Part shown: positions 45,078-54,271 of the stretch, one piece after another | How the letters are laid out: every line of letters starts with the position of its first letter | Position numbering within the stretch: position 1 is the first letter of the stretch | Source: CAMDTE01 sp034679985 | Lineage (GTDB): Bacteria; Bacteroidota; Bacteroidia; Flavobacteriales; Schleiferiaceae | Direction of reading: 5' to 3' | Assembly (NCBI GenBank): GCA_034679985.1 | Contig: JAXITR010000006.1 | Coordinates: 4,764 to 68,763 of the forward strand | Length of the DNA stretch: 64,000 nt | Notes under the pieces: model-generated | What the model saw: the letters and a program-made list of their open reading frames with translations, nothing else | Databases searched by the model: none | What the model was told of the DNA's origin: nothing | Program-made: the position numbers and the translations under genes

Positions 45078-45791
45078 TTAAAAATTGGGCTTGAGCAAGA
45101 ATTTGCTGTAGAAATCGTCGATGGCGGCAACGGCTTCTTCTGCCGTATCCACCACTCGGAACAATTCGATGTCTTTGGCGCTGACCGTGGCGTGGTCCGT
45201 AATTAACGTGGTTCGGATCCACTCCACCAAGCCAGACCAGTAGCTTTTGCCCACCAAAACCACCGGAAAAGGTGCTATTTTCTGGGTTTGGATGAGCGTG
45301 ATGGCCTCAAAAAACTCGTCCAAGGTGCCGAATCCGCCGGGCATCACCACAAAACCTTGGGAGTATTTCACAAACATGACCTTTCGGACAAAGAAGTAAT
45401 CAAAGTCAATGCTCTTGTCGCGGTCAATGTAGGGGTTGTTGTGCTGCTCAAAAGGGAGTTCAATGTTCAAACCAACCGACGCGGCGCCACCGGCCTTTGC
45501 GCCTTTGTTGGCGGCTTCCATGATTCCCGGGCCTCCGCCAGAAATGATTCCGTACCCCTTTTTGGCCAATTTCTCCCCAATCTCAGAGGCCAAACCGTAC
45601 CAAGGATTGTCTTCTTTGAAGCGAGCGGAGCCAAAAATACTCACGCAGGGTCCGATTTTGGAAAGGCGTTCGTATCCCTCTACAAACTCCGCCATGATCT
45701 TAAAAATGGCCCAGGAGTCGTTGGTCTTGGATTCGTTCCAGGTTTTGCGTTTGAAGGCTTGTTCCAAACGGCGGTCGTTGTCGTGGGTCAT
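45078..45791 (-). CDS. LOG-family Rossmann-fold protein (TIGR00730)
   Basis: 237 residues. The signature GGGPGIMEAANKGA and PGGFGTLDEFFE of the LOG (lysine decarboxylase-like) family are present. Family members cleave nucleotide 5'-monophosphates; plant relatives activate cytokinins. The bacterial substrate is not certain. Last gene of an operon running mtaB to here, 17 bases after uvrA. Confidence 0.88.
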   Translation of the reverse strand: MTHDNDRRLEQAFKRKTWNESKTNDSWAIFKIMAEFVEGYERLSKIGPCVSIFGSARFKEDNPWYGLASEIGEKLAKKGYGIISGGGPGIMEAANKGAKAGGAASVGLNIELPFEQHNNPYIDRDKSIDFDYFFVRKVMFVKYSQGFVVMPGGFGTLDEFFEAITLIQTQKIAPFPVVLVGKSYWSGLVEWIRTTLITDHATVSAKDIELFRVVDTAEEAVAAIDDFYSKFLLKPNF

Positions 45792-45808
45792 AAAAGAGAT
45801 TTGGGACG

Positions 45809-48673
45809 TTAGCGAACGCCCATTAAAAATCTACCGGTGGTGCTGTTGGGGTTGTGGGCCAGCGCTTCGGGCGTGCCTACGGCCACAATGCGCCCGCCGC
45901 CGGAACCTCCTTCGGGGCCCAGGTCTATGACCCAGTCCGACTGTTCGATGAGGTCCGTGTTGTGCTCAATGAGGATCAAGGTATTGCCTTTGCCCACCAA
46001 CCGTTGCAAAACTCCTGCCAAAATGCGCACGTCTTCAAAGTGCAATCCGGTGGACGGTTCGTCCAGGATGTACAGGGTGCGTCCGGTGTCCTTTTTGCAG
46101 AGTTCCGTAGCCAGTTTCACGCGTTGCGCCTCACCGCCGGAGAGGGTGGTGGAGGATTGGCCCAAGGTGAGGTAGCCCAGGCCAACGTCGTTCAGGGTTT
46201 GCAGGATGCGCTTTGCTTTGGGAAGGTTCTCAAAGAAGGGAACTGCCTCTTCCACACTCATTTCCAAGACGTCGGAAATGCTCTTTCCTTTGTAACGAAC
46301 CTCCAGGGTTTCGCGGTTGAAGCGTTTGCCGCGGCAACCTTCGCAGGGCACGTAGACGTCCGGCAGAAAATTCATCTCGATGGAGCGCATGCCGTCGCCT
46401 TCGCACACCTCACAGCGTCCGCCTTTTACGTTGAAGGAGAACCGACCGGGAGCGTACCCGCGGATTTTGGCTTCCGGAAGTTGCGCAAACAGGTTGCGTA
46501 TTTCGTTGAACAGTCCGGTGTAGGTGGCGGGGTTGGAGCGCGGGGTGCGGCCAATGGGGCTTTGGTCCACGTCGATTACTTTGTCCAGGTGTTCCAATCC
46601 GTGGATGGCGCGGTAGGGCAGCGGTTTGTCCAGTGCGTTGTAGCAGTACGCCGCCAACAAGGGGTACAGGGTTTCGTTGACGAGGGTTGATTTTCCGCTG
46701 CCGGAAACCCCGGTGATGGCGGTCCACGTTCCCAGCGGGATGCGCAAGGTGACGTCGTGCAAGTTGTTGCCCGTGGCCCCTTCCAGAACCAATTCGGTTC
46801 CGTTTCCGGGCCGACGCACCAACGGCATAGGGAGGTGCGTTTCGCCGCGCAAAAAAGCGCCGGTGAGGGTGGGGGCCGCCGCCACTTCGTCGAAGGTGCC
46901 TTGAGCCACTATGCGTCCGCCGTGGATGCCCGCCCGCGGGCCCATGTCGATGATGTGGTCCGCGGCCTTCATGGTGTCCAGGTCGTGCTCCACCACCAAA
47001 ACGGTGTTGCCCACATCCCGCAATTGCTGCAAACTTTCGATCAACCGCTGGTTGTCACGCTGGTGCAAACCAATGCTCGGCTCGTCCAAAATGTACAGAA
47101 CGTTCATCAATTGCGACCCAATCTGAGTGGCCAACCGTATGCGTTGTGCCTCGCCTCCAGAAAGGCTGCGCGCCGGCCGGTTCAGCGCCAAATAGGTCAG
47201 TCCCACGTTGTTCAAAAAGCCAATGCGCGTGCGGAGCTCCTTGAAAATTTCAGCGCCCACTTTTTGCTGGGCCGACGGAAGCTCTGCTTCAGCGGTGTCC
47301 AACCACATCGCCAAGGAAGCCAGGTCCCAGTTGGCCAGTTCCGCAATGGTTTTGCCCGCAACCTTAAATTGCAGGGCCTCCGTGCGGAGCCGAAGGCCGG
47401 AGCAGCTGGGGCAGGTTCGGTCCACCAAATACTCTTCGGCCCACCGTTGCAGGGAACGGTTGCCTTCGGTGGTGGCCATGGTGTTCAGAAAGGGGATGAT
47501 GCCTTCGTAGTCAATTTTTAACCGACGGGTGACGCCCACGGCTTTGTTGGGCACTTCAAAAGTCTCTTGGATGCCGTACAAAATGGCATCACGGCCGGCT
47601 TCCGGAAGGTCTTCCCACGGGGTGTTCAGGTCAAAGCCAAACCGCAACCCAATCCATTCCAGTTGTTGGTGGATCCAGGATTTCTTTTGCTCCGCGAGAG
47701 GCGCCAAAGCACCCTCTTTGATGGATTTTTTGGGGTTGGGAACCAGTCGGTCCAAATCCACCTCGCGCACCTCGCCCAAGCCGTTGCAGCGCGGGCAGGC
47801 GCCTTTGGGGGAGTTGAACGAAAAGGTATTGGGTTCCGGTTCCGGGGCGGCCTCGCCCGTGGTGGGGCACATGAGGTGCCGGCTGTAGGGAATCAGCTTG
47901 TTGCTGGCCAGGTGCAGAATGCTCACGGAGCCTTTGCCATGCTTCAAACCCAATTGCAGCGCTTGGCGCAAGCGGTCCGGTTTGTCCGACTCCACCACCA
48001 AACGGTCGATGACTACCTCGATGTCGTGGGTTTTGTAGCGGTCCAACTTCATGCCGCGGGTGATCTCCACCAAAACGCCGTTGACGCGGGCCCGCAGAAA
48101 TCCCTGCTTGGCCATGCTTTCAAACAGCTCGCGGTAGTGGCCCTTTCGGGACCGAACCACGGGCGCCAGAACCGCAACGGTTTCGCCGTTTTGCGTCTCC
48201 AACACGCGATCCAAGATTTCCGCATCCGTGTAGCTCACCATGGCTTCTCCCGTGGCTTGGGAATAGGCCGTGGAGGCGCGGGCGTAGAGCAAGCGCAGGA
48301 AGTCGTACACTTCGGTAACGGTGCCCACCGTGGAGCGGGGGTTGCGGCTGGTGGTCTTTTGCTCAATGGCAATGACGGGGCTCAATCCCTCGATGGCGTC
48401 CACGTCGGGCCGCTCCAAATTGCCCATGAATTGCCGGGCGTAGGCGGAAAAGGTTTCCATGTACCGACGCTGGCCTTCCGCGTGCAGGGTGTCAAACGCC
48501 AGGGAGGATTTGCCGCTGCCGCTCAAGCCGGTGATGACCACCAACTTTTCGCGCGGGATGGACAGCGTTAGGTTGTGCAGGTTGTGTTCCCGAGCGCCGT
48601 AAATGCGGATGAATTCTTCTTCCGACTCCGTTTCCGGTTGGGCGGACTTTTTGGGGGCAGCTTTTGCGCTCAT
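45809..48673 (-). CDS. uvrA: Excinuclease ABC subunit A
   Basis: 954 residues. Damage-recognition ATPase of nucleotide excision repair. Two ABC modules: Walker A GLSGSGKSSL near residue 45 and GVSGSGKSTL in the second half, each with an LSGGEAQR signature. Zinc fingers: CPRCNGLGEV and CEVCEGDGM with CEGCRGKRF. ATG 48673 is chosen because it forms an ATGA overlap with the rfbC stop. It is grouped with housekeeping genes rather than uvrB. Confidence 0.97.
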   Translation of the reverse strand: MSAKAAPKKSAQPETESEEEFIRIYGAREHNLHNLTLSIPREKLVVITGLSGSGKSSLAFDTLHAEGQRRYMETFSAYARQFMGNLERPDVDAIEGLSPVIAIEQKTTSRNPRSTVGTVTEVYDFLRLLYARASTAYSQATGEAMVSYTDAEILDRVLETQNGETVAVLAPVVRSRKGHYRELFESMAKQGFLRARVNGVLVEITRGMKLDRYKTHDIEVVIDRLVVESDKPDRLRQALQLGLKHGKGSVSILHLASNKLIPYSRHLMCPTTGEAAPEPEPNTFSFNSPKGACPRCNGLGEVREVDLDRLVPNPKKSIKEGALAPLAEQKKSWIHQQLEWIGLRFGFDLNTPWEDLPEAGRDAILYGIQETFEVPNKAVGVTRRLKIDYEGIIPFLNTMATTEGNRSLQRWAEEYLVDRTCPSCSGLRLRTEALQFKVAGKTIAELANWDLASLAMWLDTAEAELPSAQQKVGAEIFKELRTRIGFLNNVGLTYLALNRPARSLSGGEAQRIRLATQIGSQLMNVLYILDEPSIGLHQRDNQRLIESLQQLRDVGNTVLVVEHDLDTMKAADHIIDMGPRAGIHGGRIVAQGTFDEVAAAPTLTGAFLRGETHLPMPLVRRPGNGTELVLEGATGNNLHDVTLRIPLGTWTAITGVSGSGKSTLVNETLYPLLAAYCYNALDKPLPYRAIHGLEHLDKVIDVDQSPIGRTPRSNPATYTGLFNEIRNLFAQLPEAKIRGYAPGRFSFNVKGGRCEVCEGDGMRSIEMNFLPDVYVPCEGCRGKRFNRETLEVRYKGKSISDVLEMSVEEAVPFFENLPKAKRILQTLNDVGLGYLTLGQSSTTLSGGEAQRVKLATELCKKDTGRTLYILDEPSTGLHFEDVRILAGVLQRLVGKGNTLILIEHNTDLIEQSDWVIDLGPEGGSGGGRIVAVGTPEALAHNPNSTTGRFLMGVR

Positions 48674-49251
48674 GCGAAGGGCGAGGTAAAATCCGTCCAA
48701 AGGGTCCCCTTTTGGTCTTTTTGGCTCAGTTGTGGAGCAAATTCGGCCCCGTTGGGTCCCAAGTACTGGTTCCAAATGCCGGCCCAGTCAATTCCAAAGG
48801 TGGGGTCGTTCCAAGCCAGGCAGCCTTCGGTTTCTGGCGCGTAGGTGTCCGTGCACTTGTACCGAAATACGGTGTTGTCTTCCAGGGTGAGAAATCCGTG
48901 CGCAAAGCCGGGCGGAATCCACAAGCCGTTTTTGGCCGACGCCGTCAAAACCACCCCAAAGTGTTGGCCGTAGGTGGGCGAGTGGGGACGCAAATCAACG
49001 GCCACGTCGTACACGGCGCCCGCGCCGACCGTTACGTACTTGCCCTGGGCGCGGGGCGGTTTCTGAAAATGCAAACCCCGCAAAACACCTCGAGCGCTTT
49101 GGCTCTCGTTGTCTTGAACGAAGTGGGCCTGGATTCCTGCCGCCTCCCACGCCCGCTGGTTGTAGGATTCAAAAAAGTAACCGCGCTCGTCTGCGAACAC
49201 TCGGGGGTGTACTTCGTAGACGTCGGGGAGGGGAGTGGGGACAAAATTCAT
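48670..49251 (-). CDS. rfbC: dTDP-4-dehydrorhamnose 3,5-epimerase
   Basis: 193 residues, cupin fold. Makes dTDP-4-keto-L-rhamnose for surface polysaccharide. Motifs: VFADERGYFFESYNQ, QDNESQSARGVLRGLHFQ, and IPPGFAHGFLTLEDNTVFRYKC. The ATG at 49251 overlaps the stop of the upstream phosphatase gene; its own stop overlaps uvrA. No rfbA or rfbB is nearby. Confidence 0.92.
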   Translation of the reverse strand: MNFVPTPLPDVYEVHPRVFADERGYFFESYNQRAWEAAGIQAHFVQDNESQSARGVLRGLHFQKPPRAQGKYVTVGAGAVYDVAVDLRPHSPTYGQHFGVVLTASAKNGLWIPPGFAHGFLTLEDNTVFRYKCTDTYAPETEGCLAWNDPTFGIDWAGIWNQYLGPNGAEFAPQLSQKDQKGTLWTDFTSPFA

Positions 49252-50060
49252 GGACGTTGAAAATGGTGTTGAACCAGCTGGTGCAGCGCTTGCCCGGCCC
49301 CTTCGTTGCCCGCCACGATTTCGCGGTGGTGCACCAAGGTGCGGTCGTCCGGGGTGTGGGAGCCGAAGGAGCCCGCCCAGCCGCCTGCTTCGCGCACCAG
49401 CAAAATGCCGGCGGCCACGTCCCAAGGCGACAATCCGTGCTCAAAAAAAGCTTCGAACCGGCCGCAGGCAACGTACGCCAAGTCGGTAGCCGCACTTCCC
49501 AAACGCCGAACCCCGCGGGTTTGGCGAAAGCAAGCGTGCAGGGTGTCGTTGTAGGCGGCCATTTCACTGAAATCGTAGTAGGGGAAACCGGTAGCCACCA
49601 GACTGTCGGACAAATTGTGGGTGGTCGATACGCGGATGGGGTTTCCGTTGCAGCGCGCACCGCGTCCCAACTCCGCGGCAAAGTATTCGTCTTGCCCCAG
49701 CTCGTACACGGCCGCCGCCACCAAAGTGTTATAATTCAGGAGGCCCACGCTCACGGCGTAGGTGGGAATTCCGTGGATGAAATTGGTGGTGCCGTCCAGC
49801 GGATCCACCACCCAGTCCCAGGTGCCGTCTGGGGAAGGAGCGCCACTGCCTTCTTCTGCGATGAATCCGGCCTCCGGCAACAGCCCGTGCAACGCTTCCA
49901 CCAGTTGTTTTTCCGCTTCTTGGTCCACGTAACTCAACAAAGCATTCAAGGACTTGGTTTCCACGGCAGACGTGGAAAATCCCTTGCGTTCGTTGGCAAT
50001 GTAGCGTCCAACCGGACGGATGGCGTTTTCAAGCGCTTGGGCAAAGGCAGCGTCCATCAT
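49248..50060 (-). CDS. Inositol monophosphatase family protein
   Basis: 270 residues. Magnesium-dependent phosphatase: motif 1 DPLDGTTNFIHG binds the metals, motif 2 is LSPWDVAAGILLVREAGG. An acidic residue pair (EEGSGAPSPDG) adds a metal ligand. The substrate may be inositol phosphate, a nucleotide (CysQ-like) or another sugar phosphate. Start at 50060 overlaps the mtaB stop by ATGA; a second ATG follows at 50057. Confidence 0.88.
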   Translation of the reverse strand: MMDAAFAQALENAIRPVGRYIANERKGFSTSAVETKSLNALLSYVDQEAEKQLVEALHGLLPEAGFIAEEGSGAPSPDGTWDWVVDPLDGTTNFIHGIPTYAVSVGLLNYNTLVAAAVYELGQDEYFAAELGRGARCNGNPIRVSTTHNLSDSLVATGFPYYDFSEMAAYNDTLHACFRQTRGVRRLGSAATDLAYVACGRFEAFFEHGLSPWDVAAGILLVREAGGWAGSFGSHTPDDRTLVHHREIVAGNEGAGQALHQLVQHHFQRP

Positions 50061-51367
50061 GGATTTAGGGCTTCTTGGGTTCCGTCGGGTCTGAGCGAAC
50101 CTACCACAACGTGCTCCACGGTATTGGCGCGACTGGGGTCAAAGGGACGGCTCAAACGGAGGTAGTTTTCCGTGTAGCCCAACAGGCGCCCGTCGCGGTC
50201 TTCGGTTTCCCACAAAACGCGCCGGAGGGAGCCTTCGTGGCGCACGGCAAACTCGCGTTGCTTGATGGCGCTCAACAAGCGAAGTCGATGGTTGCGGGCC
50301 TTGCGTTCGGCAATGGGTACGGCTCCGGGTAGTTCCACCGCCTCGGTGTTGGCTCGCTCCGAATACGTGAACACGTGGAGGTAACCGATGGGGAGTTGTT
50401 CCAAAAAGCGGTAGGTGTCCAGGAAATGCTCTTCCGTTTCGCCGGGGAAGCCTACAATGACGTCCACGCCAATGCAGGCGTCTGGGCGGGTCGCTACAAT
50501 GCGCTCCACGCGTTCCTGGTACAGTTCGCGCCGGTACCGACGCTTCATTTTGCCGAGCACTTCGTTGTTGCCGCTTTGGAGCGGGATGTGGAAGTGGGGA
50601 ACAAAACGCTTGGAAGCGTAAGTAAAATCAATGATTTCGTCGCTCAAAAGGTTGGGTTCAATGGAAGAAATGCGGATCCGGTCCAATCCCTCCACGGCGT
50701 CCAAGGCGTGCAGCAGGTCCAAAAAAGTGTGCTCGTGGCGTTTGTTGCCAAATTCACCCTTTCCGTAGTCTCCAATATTCACCCCGGTGAGCACCACCTC
50801 CTGAATTCCTTGATCCACAATGGATTGCGCATCGCGCACCACCGCTTCCACCGGAGCGGACCGGCTGATGCCCCGCGCCAAGGGAATGGTGCAGTAGGTG
50901 CATTTGTAATCGCATCCATCTTGGACCTTCAAAAAGGCACGGGTGCGGTCTCCCACGCTGTAGGCGCTGGTAAACTGATCCACGTCGTCGATTTCGCAGG
51001 AGTGCACCTCCGCGTGCGGACGTTTGGTCAAGTCGGCCAAAAATGCCGGAAGATTCATTTTTTCTTTGGCACCCAATACCAGGTCTACACCCTCCATTGC
51101 GGCAATTTCGCTGGGTTTCAGCTGCGCGTAGCAACCCGTTACCGCCACACAAGCGGTGGGGTTGGCCTTCAGCGCACGCCGCACCACGGGTTTGCACACG
51201 GCATCCGCCTGCTGCGTTACCGAACACGTGTTGATGATGACCACGTCGGCCCCGTCCGCCAAATCCACTTTGGCGTAGCCGGCCTGAACCAGGTCCCGGG
51301 CCAGGGCTGAGGTCTCTGCAAAGTTTAATTTGCAGCCCAAGGTGTGAAAAGCTACTGTCGCTCCCAT
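50057..51367 (-). CDS. mtaB: tRNA (N6-threonylcarbamoyl-A37) methylthiotransferase MtaB
   Basis: 436 residues. Adds a methylthio group to t6A37 of tRNAs reading ANN codons. The N-terminal UPF0004 domain has HTLGCKLNFAE and NTCSVTQQAD. The radical SAM cluster is CDYKCTYC in VQDGCDYKCTYCTIPLARG. A TRAM-like end follows. The ATG at 51367 is preferred: the longer frame to 51439 would cover the promoter and the divergent gene. First gene of a five-gene minus-strand operon. Confidence 0.92.
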   Translation of the reverse strand: MGATVAFHTLGCKLNFAETSALARDLVQAGYAKVDLADGADVVIINTCSVTQQADAVCKPVVRRALKANPTACVAVTGCYAQLKPSEIAAMEGVDLVLGAKEKMNLPAFLADLTKRPHAEVHSCEIDDVDQFTSAYSVGDRTRAFLKVQDGCDYKCTYCTIPLARGISRSAPVEAVVRDAQSIVDQGIQEVVLTGVNIGDYGKGEFGNKRHEHTFLDLLHALDAVEGLDRIRISSIEPNLLSDEIIDFTYASKRFVPHFHIPLQSGNNEVLGKMKRRYRRELYQERVERIVATRPDACIGVDVIVGFPGETEEHFLDTYRFLEQLPIGYLHVFTYSERANTEAVELPGAVPIAERKARNHRLRLLSAIKQREFAVRHEGSLRRVLWETEDRDGRLLGYTENYLRLSRPFDPSRANTVEHVVVGSLRPDGTQEALNP

Positions 51368-51375
51368 AGAACGTC

Positions 51376-51383
51376 CAAAGGTA
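51376..51383 (-). promoter_or_regulatory. -7 box for mtaB
   Basis: TACCTTTG on the minus strand, eight bases before the mtaB ATG. With the box at 51389-51396 it makes a perfect 8-bp inverted repeat around CGGAC. Confidence 0.55.
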
Positions 51384-51388
51384 CGGAC

Positions 51389-51396
51389 TACCTTTG
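51389..51396 (+). promoter_or_regulatory. -7 box for the substrate-binding protein gene, four bases from GTG
   Basis: TACCTTTG on the plus strand, four bases before GTG 51401 and only five bases from the opposing mtaB box. The two promoters would compete for polymerase. Confidence 0.55.
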
Positions 51397-51400
51397 CCTT

Positions 51401-53128
51401 GTGCGCGCTTTTCAACCCCTTTCCAACAGCCTTTTTCACCCCATTTTTGGCGGGAAGGCCCGACGGTTCCTTCCTTCGTCCGGCCGTGCTGCAGCCGGGA
51501 TTTTAGCTTTAGCGCTGGTCAGCCAATGCAGTTCCGGAACTCCGGGAGAATCTTCGCTTTCCGACGAACAGCGTGAGGCTCACGTGTTTCGTTACAACGA
51601 ACCCACGGGCATTGCCACCTTGGACCCCGCTTTTGCTCGGGAACAAGCCACCCTCTGGACGGCCCGTCACCTGTTTTCCACCCTGATTGAATTGGACAGT
51701 GCGCTGCAGCCGCGCCCGTTGCTGGCCAAAAGTTGGTCCCAATCCCCGGACGGCAGCATTCGGTTTGTCCTGCGCCCGGACGTTTATTTTCACCACGGAC
51801 CCGGATTGCCCCAAGGACGACGCGTGGTTGCTGGGGACGTGGTGTACAGTTTGGAGCGCCTGCGCAGTCCTTCCTTGGCCGCGCCGGGCGCGTGGGTTTT
51901 GGACGGTTTGGAGCGCTTATCCGCCCCCAACGACACGGTTGTGGAACTTCGCTTTGCGGCCGGCGGGCCTTCCCCCTTTGGCCTGTTGTCCATGCCGTAT
52001 TGCTCGGTGGTTCCACGCGAGAGCGTAGCCGCACTGGGAGCGGATTTTGGCAAGCGCCCAGTGGGCAGCGGACCTTTTCGGTTCCAAGCGTGGAACGACG
52101 GCGAAAAGTTGGTGCTTCGGCGCAACACCCATTATTTTGAGCGGGATGCGGCCGGACGTCGGTTGCCTTATTTGGAGGCGGTTTCCATTCGGTTTGTCTC
52201 CGATCGCCAGGCAGCCTATTTGTCATTTTTGAGCGGTGGTTTGGACGAAATCCACGGGGTGGACGCGGCCTACAAGGACCAATTGCTCACGCCGGCCGGC
52301 GAGCTGCAGCCTGCACTCCGGGAACGTCTGGTGCTGCACGTGGCGCCGTATTTGAACACCGAATACCTGGCATTGCGGATGGAAAATCCACAGCCGGCCG
52401 TTCTGGCCGACGTTCGGGTGCGTCGGGCTTTGGCGTTGGCCGTGGACCGCGCGGCGTTGGTTCGTCATTTGAAAAACGGCATGGGGGTTCCGGCCCACGG
52501 CGGCATGATTCCCGCGGGGTTGCCGGGGTACCGGCCTGCAGCGGAGTGGGAAGACCCGCTGCGCTACGCGCCGGAGGAAGCGCGTGCGCTGCTCCGAGCG
52601 GCCGGCTGCTTGGACGCATCCGGCTGGGTGGCTCCGGGTGGACCGTTGGTTTTGAGCACCACAGAGTCCGGCCGCGACGTGTGCGAATTCATCCAAGGGC
52701 AGTGGTCTGCCTTGGGGTTGCCCGTCCGGGTGGAGGTACTTCCTGCCGCGTCCTTTCGCGAATCCAAATCCCAGGCGGGCTTGGCTCTGTTCAAAGCTTC
52801 TTGGATTGCGGATTACCCGGACGCAGAGAATTATTTATCCTTGTTTGATTCGCGCAAGTGGACGCCGCGCGGTCCCAACTACACCCGCACCCTTTTGCCC
52901 GGTTTCGACGCTGCCCTGGACGCGGCGTTGCGCAAGCAAGACCCCCAAGAGCGCGCCGCGCAAATGGCCGCCCTGGACCAACAAATCCACGATCAATTGC
53001 CCGTGATTCCCTTGTGGTACGACGTGTCGGTGCGGGCCATACCCCGCAGTGTGCAGGGCTTGCCGCGGCACCCGCTGTTTACCTTAGACTTGCGTCGGGT
53101 TCAAAAAACAGAATCGCGCGCGGGGTAA
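51401..53128 (+). CDS. Extracellular peptide/nickel-type solute-binding protein (SBP family 5)
   Basis: 575 residues. Fold and motifs match the SBP_bac_5 group: RYNEPTGIATLDPAFAREQA, FVLRPDVYFHHGPGLP, GDVVYSLERL, and KRPVGSGPFRFQ in the second half. Members bind peptides, nickel or other ligands for ABC importers. A hydrophobic stretch ILALALVSQC ends at Cys43, a weak lipoprotein box (Gln before the Cys is unusual). The GTG start is set by the promoter spacing; an ATG at 51344 lies upstream of both boxes. No ABC permease or ATPase is adjacent, so it is an orphan here. Confidence 0.8.
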   Translation: MRAFQPLSNSLFHPIFGGKARRFLPSSGRAAAGILALALVSQCSSGTPGESSLSDEQREAHVFRYNEPTGIATLDPAFAREQATLWTARHLFSTLIELDSALQPRPLLAKSWSQSPDGSIRFVLRPDVYFHHGPGLPQGRRVVAGDVVYSLERLRSPSLAAPGAWVLDGLERLSAPNDTVVELRFAAGGPSPFGLLSMPYCSVVPRESVAALGADFGKRPVGSGPFRFQAWNDGEKLVLRRNTHYFERDAAGRRLPYLEAVSIRFVSDRQAAYLSFLSGGLDEIHGVDAAYKDQLLTPAGELQPALRERLVLHVAPYLNTEYLALRMENPQPAVLADVRVRRALALAVDRAALVRHLKNGMGVPAHGGMIPAGLPGYRPAAEWEDPLRYAPEEARALLRAAGCLDASGWVAPGGPLVLSTTESGRDVCEFIQGQWSALGLPVRVEVLPAASFRESKSQAGLALFKASWIADYPDAENYLSLFDSRKWTPRGPNYTRTLLPGFDAALDAALRKQDPQERAAQMAALDQQIHDQLPVIPLWYDVSVRAIPRSVQGLPRHPLFTLDLRRVQKTESRAG

Positions 53129-53155
53129 ACCGGCCGTGCTTCCATTGCCCTCCCC

Positions 53156-54271
53156 TCAACGGGTTTCTACCGACGTCGCCCCCAAGGTGTCCGCGGTGGC
53201 AAAATCAACGGCCACCGGGTGGTGGTCGCTGAACGGTTGTTTCCAAACAGCGTACCCTACGGCGTGCCACGGCGCTTGAACCAAAATGTGGTCAATGCGC
53301 AGCGGAACCAAGGCCAACTTGGTGTAAGTGTTTCCAAACCCTTTGCCGGCCTGCAAAAAGGCATCCTGCGTATTTTGGGTGGCCGTGCGGTAGGTAAAAG
53401 AGGACGGGGTGTCGTTGAAGTCTCCGCACCACACCACCGGATGGGGGCTGTTGGCCGCAAAATCAGCCACTTGCTGCACCTGCATGGCCCGTCGTGCGGA
53501 GGCCCGTCCCAGGCGCACCGCAATGTCCGATCCTTCCCGAACCCACTGATTGCTGGGCTCCGCTGGAACGTCCGGATCCAAGGTTTCGTAGCGCTCGGGT
53601 ACGAAGGTGGTGGTGACCAGGTGCACGTTGATCAGTCGGACCGTATCGCCTGCCGGCAGGGCACAATCCGCCCAAAGAAAGCCCTCGTGCCCCCGGTAGG
53701 GAGCGTCAAACGGCACGTACCCCTTCCGGCCAAACGGCTTTTTGGAGTAAATCGCCAATCCGCTTTGGTCCGGTTCGTGGTGGGCGTAGGGCCAATGGGG
53801 GGCGAGCAAGGGATGAATGGATTGTCGGTGTTCTTGGAGGGCCAAAACCAAGGGGTCTATTTTCTCTACGTGCTGCACCATGAGGCGTGCGTTGGAATCC
53901 AGGTTGGTCCAGGAGGCGTTGCGCCAGCCGTGTACGTTCCAGGTAGCAACCCGCCACAAGGGCTGCTCCGCGGATCGTTCCAACGAAAGGTTCAAGGTTC
54001 CGCGCCATTGCGGATAGGTAAGAGCCAAGGCAACGGCGGAAATCAGGGCCCATCGACGCAATTGGGTAGTCCAGTACAGGAGCAGGAAAGCATGCCCTAG
54101 GGCCAGGCCTGGTGCTATCAAGGCAAAAAAGCCCAGGGAATTCCAGCGCTCCGGGGAAAGATAGAACGCCAGTGCGCTGGGGACTGTCAGCAATGTCCAC
54201 CCCAGGTGCACCAGCAGCACCACGGCATGTACCCCACGGGGCATTCGGCGGGTTGTGCGCGACGGATTCAT
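53156..54271 (-). CDS. Endonuclease/exonuclease/phosphatase family membrane protein
   Basis: 371 residues. Three hydrophobic N-terminal helices (about 15-100) are followed by an EEP domain: ATWNVHGW, LALQEHRQS, VVWCGDFNDTP and FSDHHPVAVDFA carry the expected metal and catalytic residues. EEP proteins cleave phosphodiester bonds in nucleic acids or lipids. It overlaps the upstream rhomboid gene by four bases; mutL-rhomboid-rhomboid-EEP is a conserved order in this phylum. The substrate is not known. Confidence 0.82.
   Translation of the reverse strand: MNPSRTTRRMPRGVHAVVLLVHLGWTLLTVPSALAFYLSPERWNSLGFFALIAPGLALGHAFLLLYWTTQLRRWALISAVALALTYPQWRGTLNLSLERSAEQPLWRVATWNVHGWRNASWTNLDSNARLMVQHVEKIDPLVLALQEHRQSIHPLLAPHWPYAHHEPDQSGLAIYSKKPFGRKGYVPFDAPYRGHEGFLWADCALPAGDTVRLINVHLVTTTFVPERYETLDPDVPAEPSNQWVREGSDIAVRLGRASARRAMQVQQVADFAANSPHPVVWCGDFNDTPSSFTYRTATQNTQDAFLQAGKGFGNTYTKLALVPLRIDHILVQAPWHAVGYAVWKQPFSDHHPVAVDFATADTLGATSVETR

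Noticed and set aside
45010..45080. AGCGCTT/AAGCGCT repeat between convergent genes as a bidirectional terminator
   Set aside because: Arms are 7 bp and about 45 bases apart, with only a short A/T run; too weak to call.
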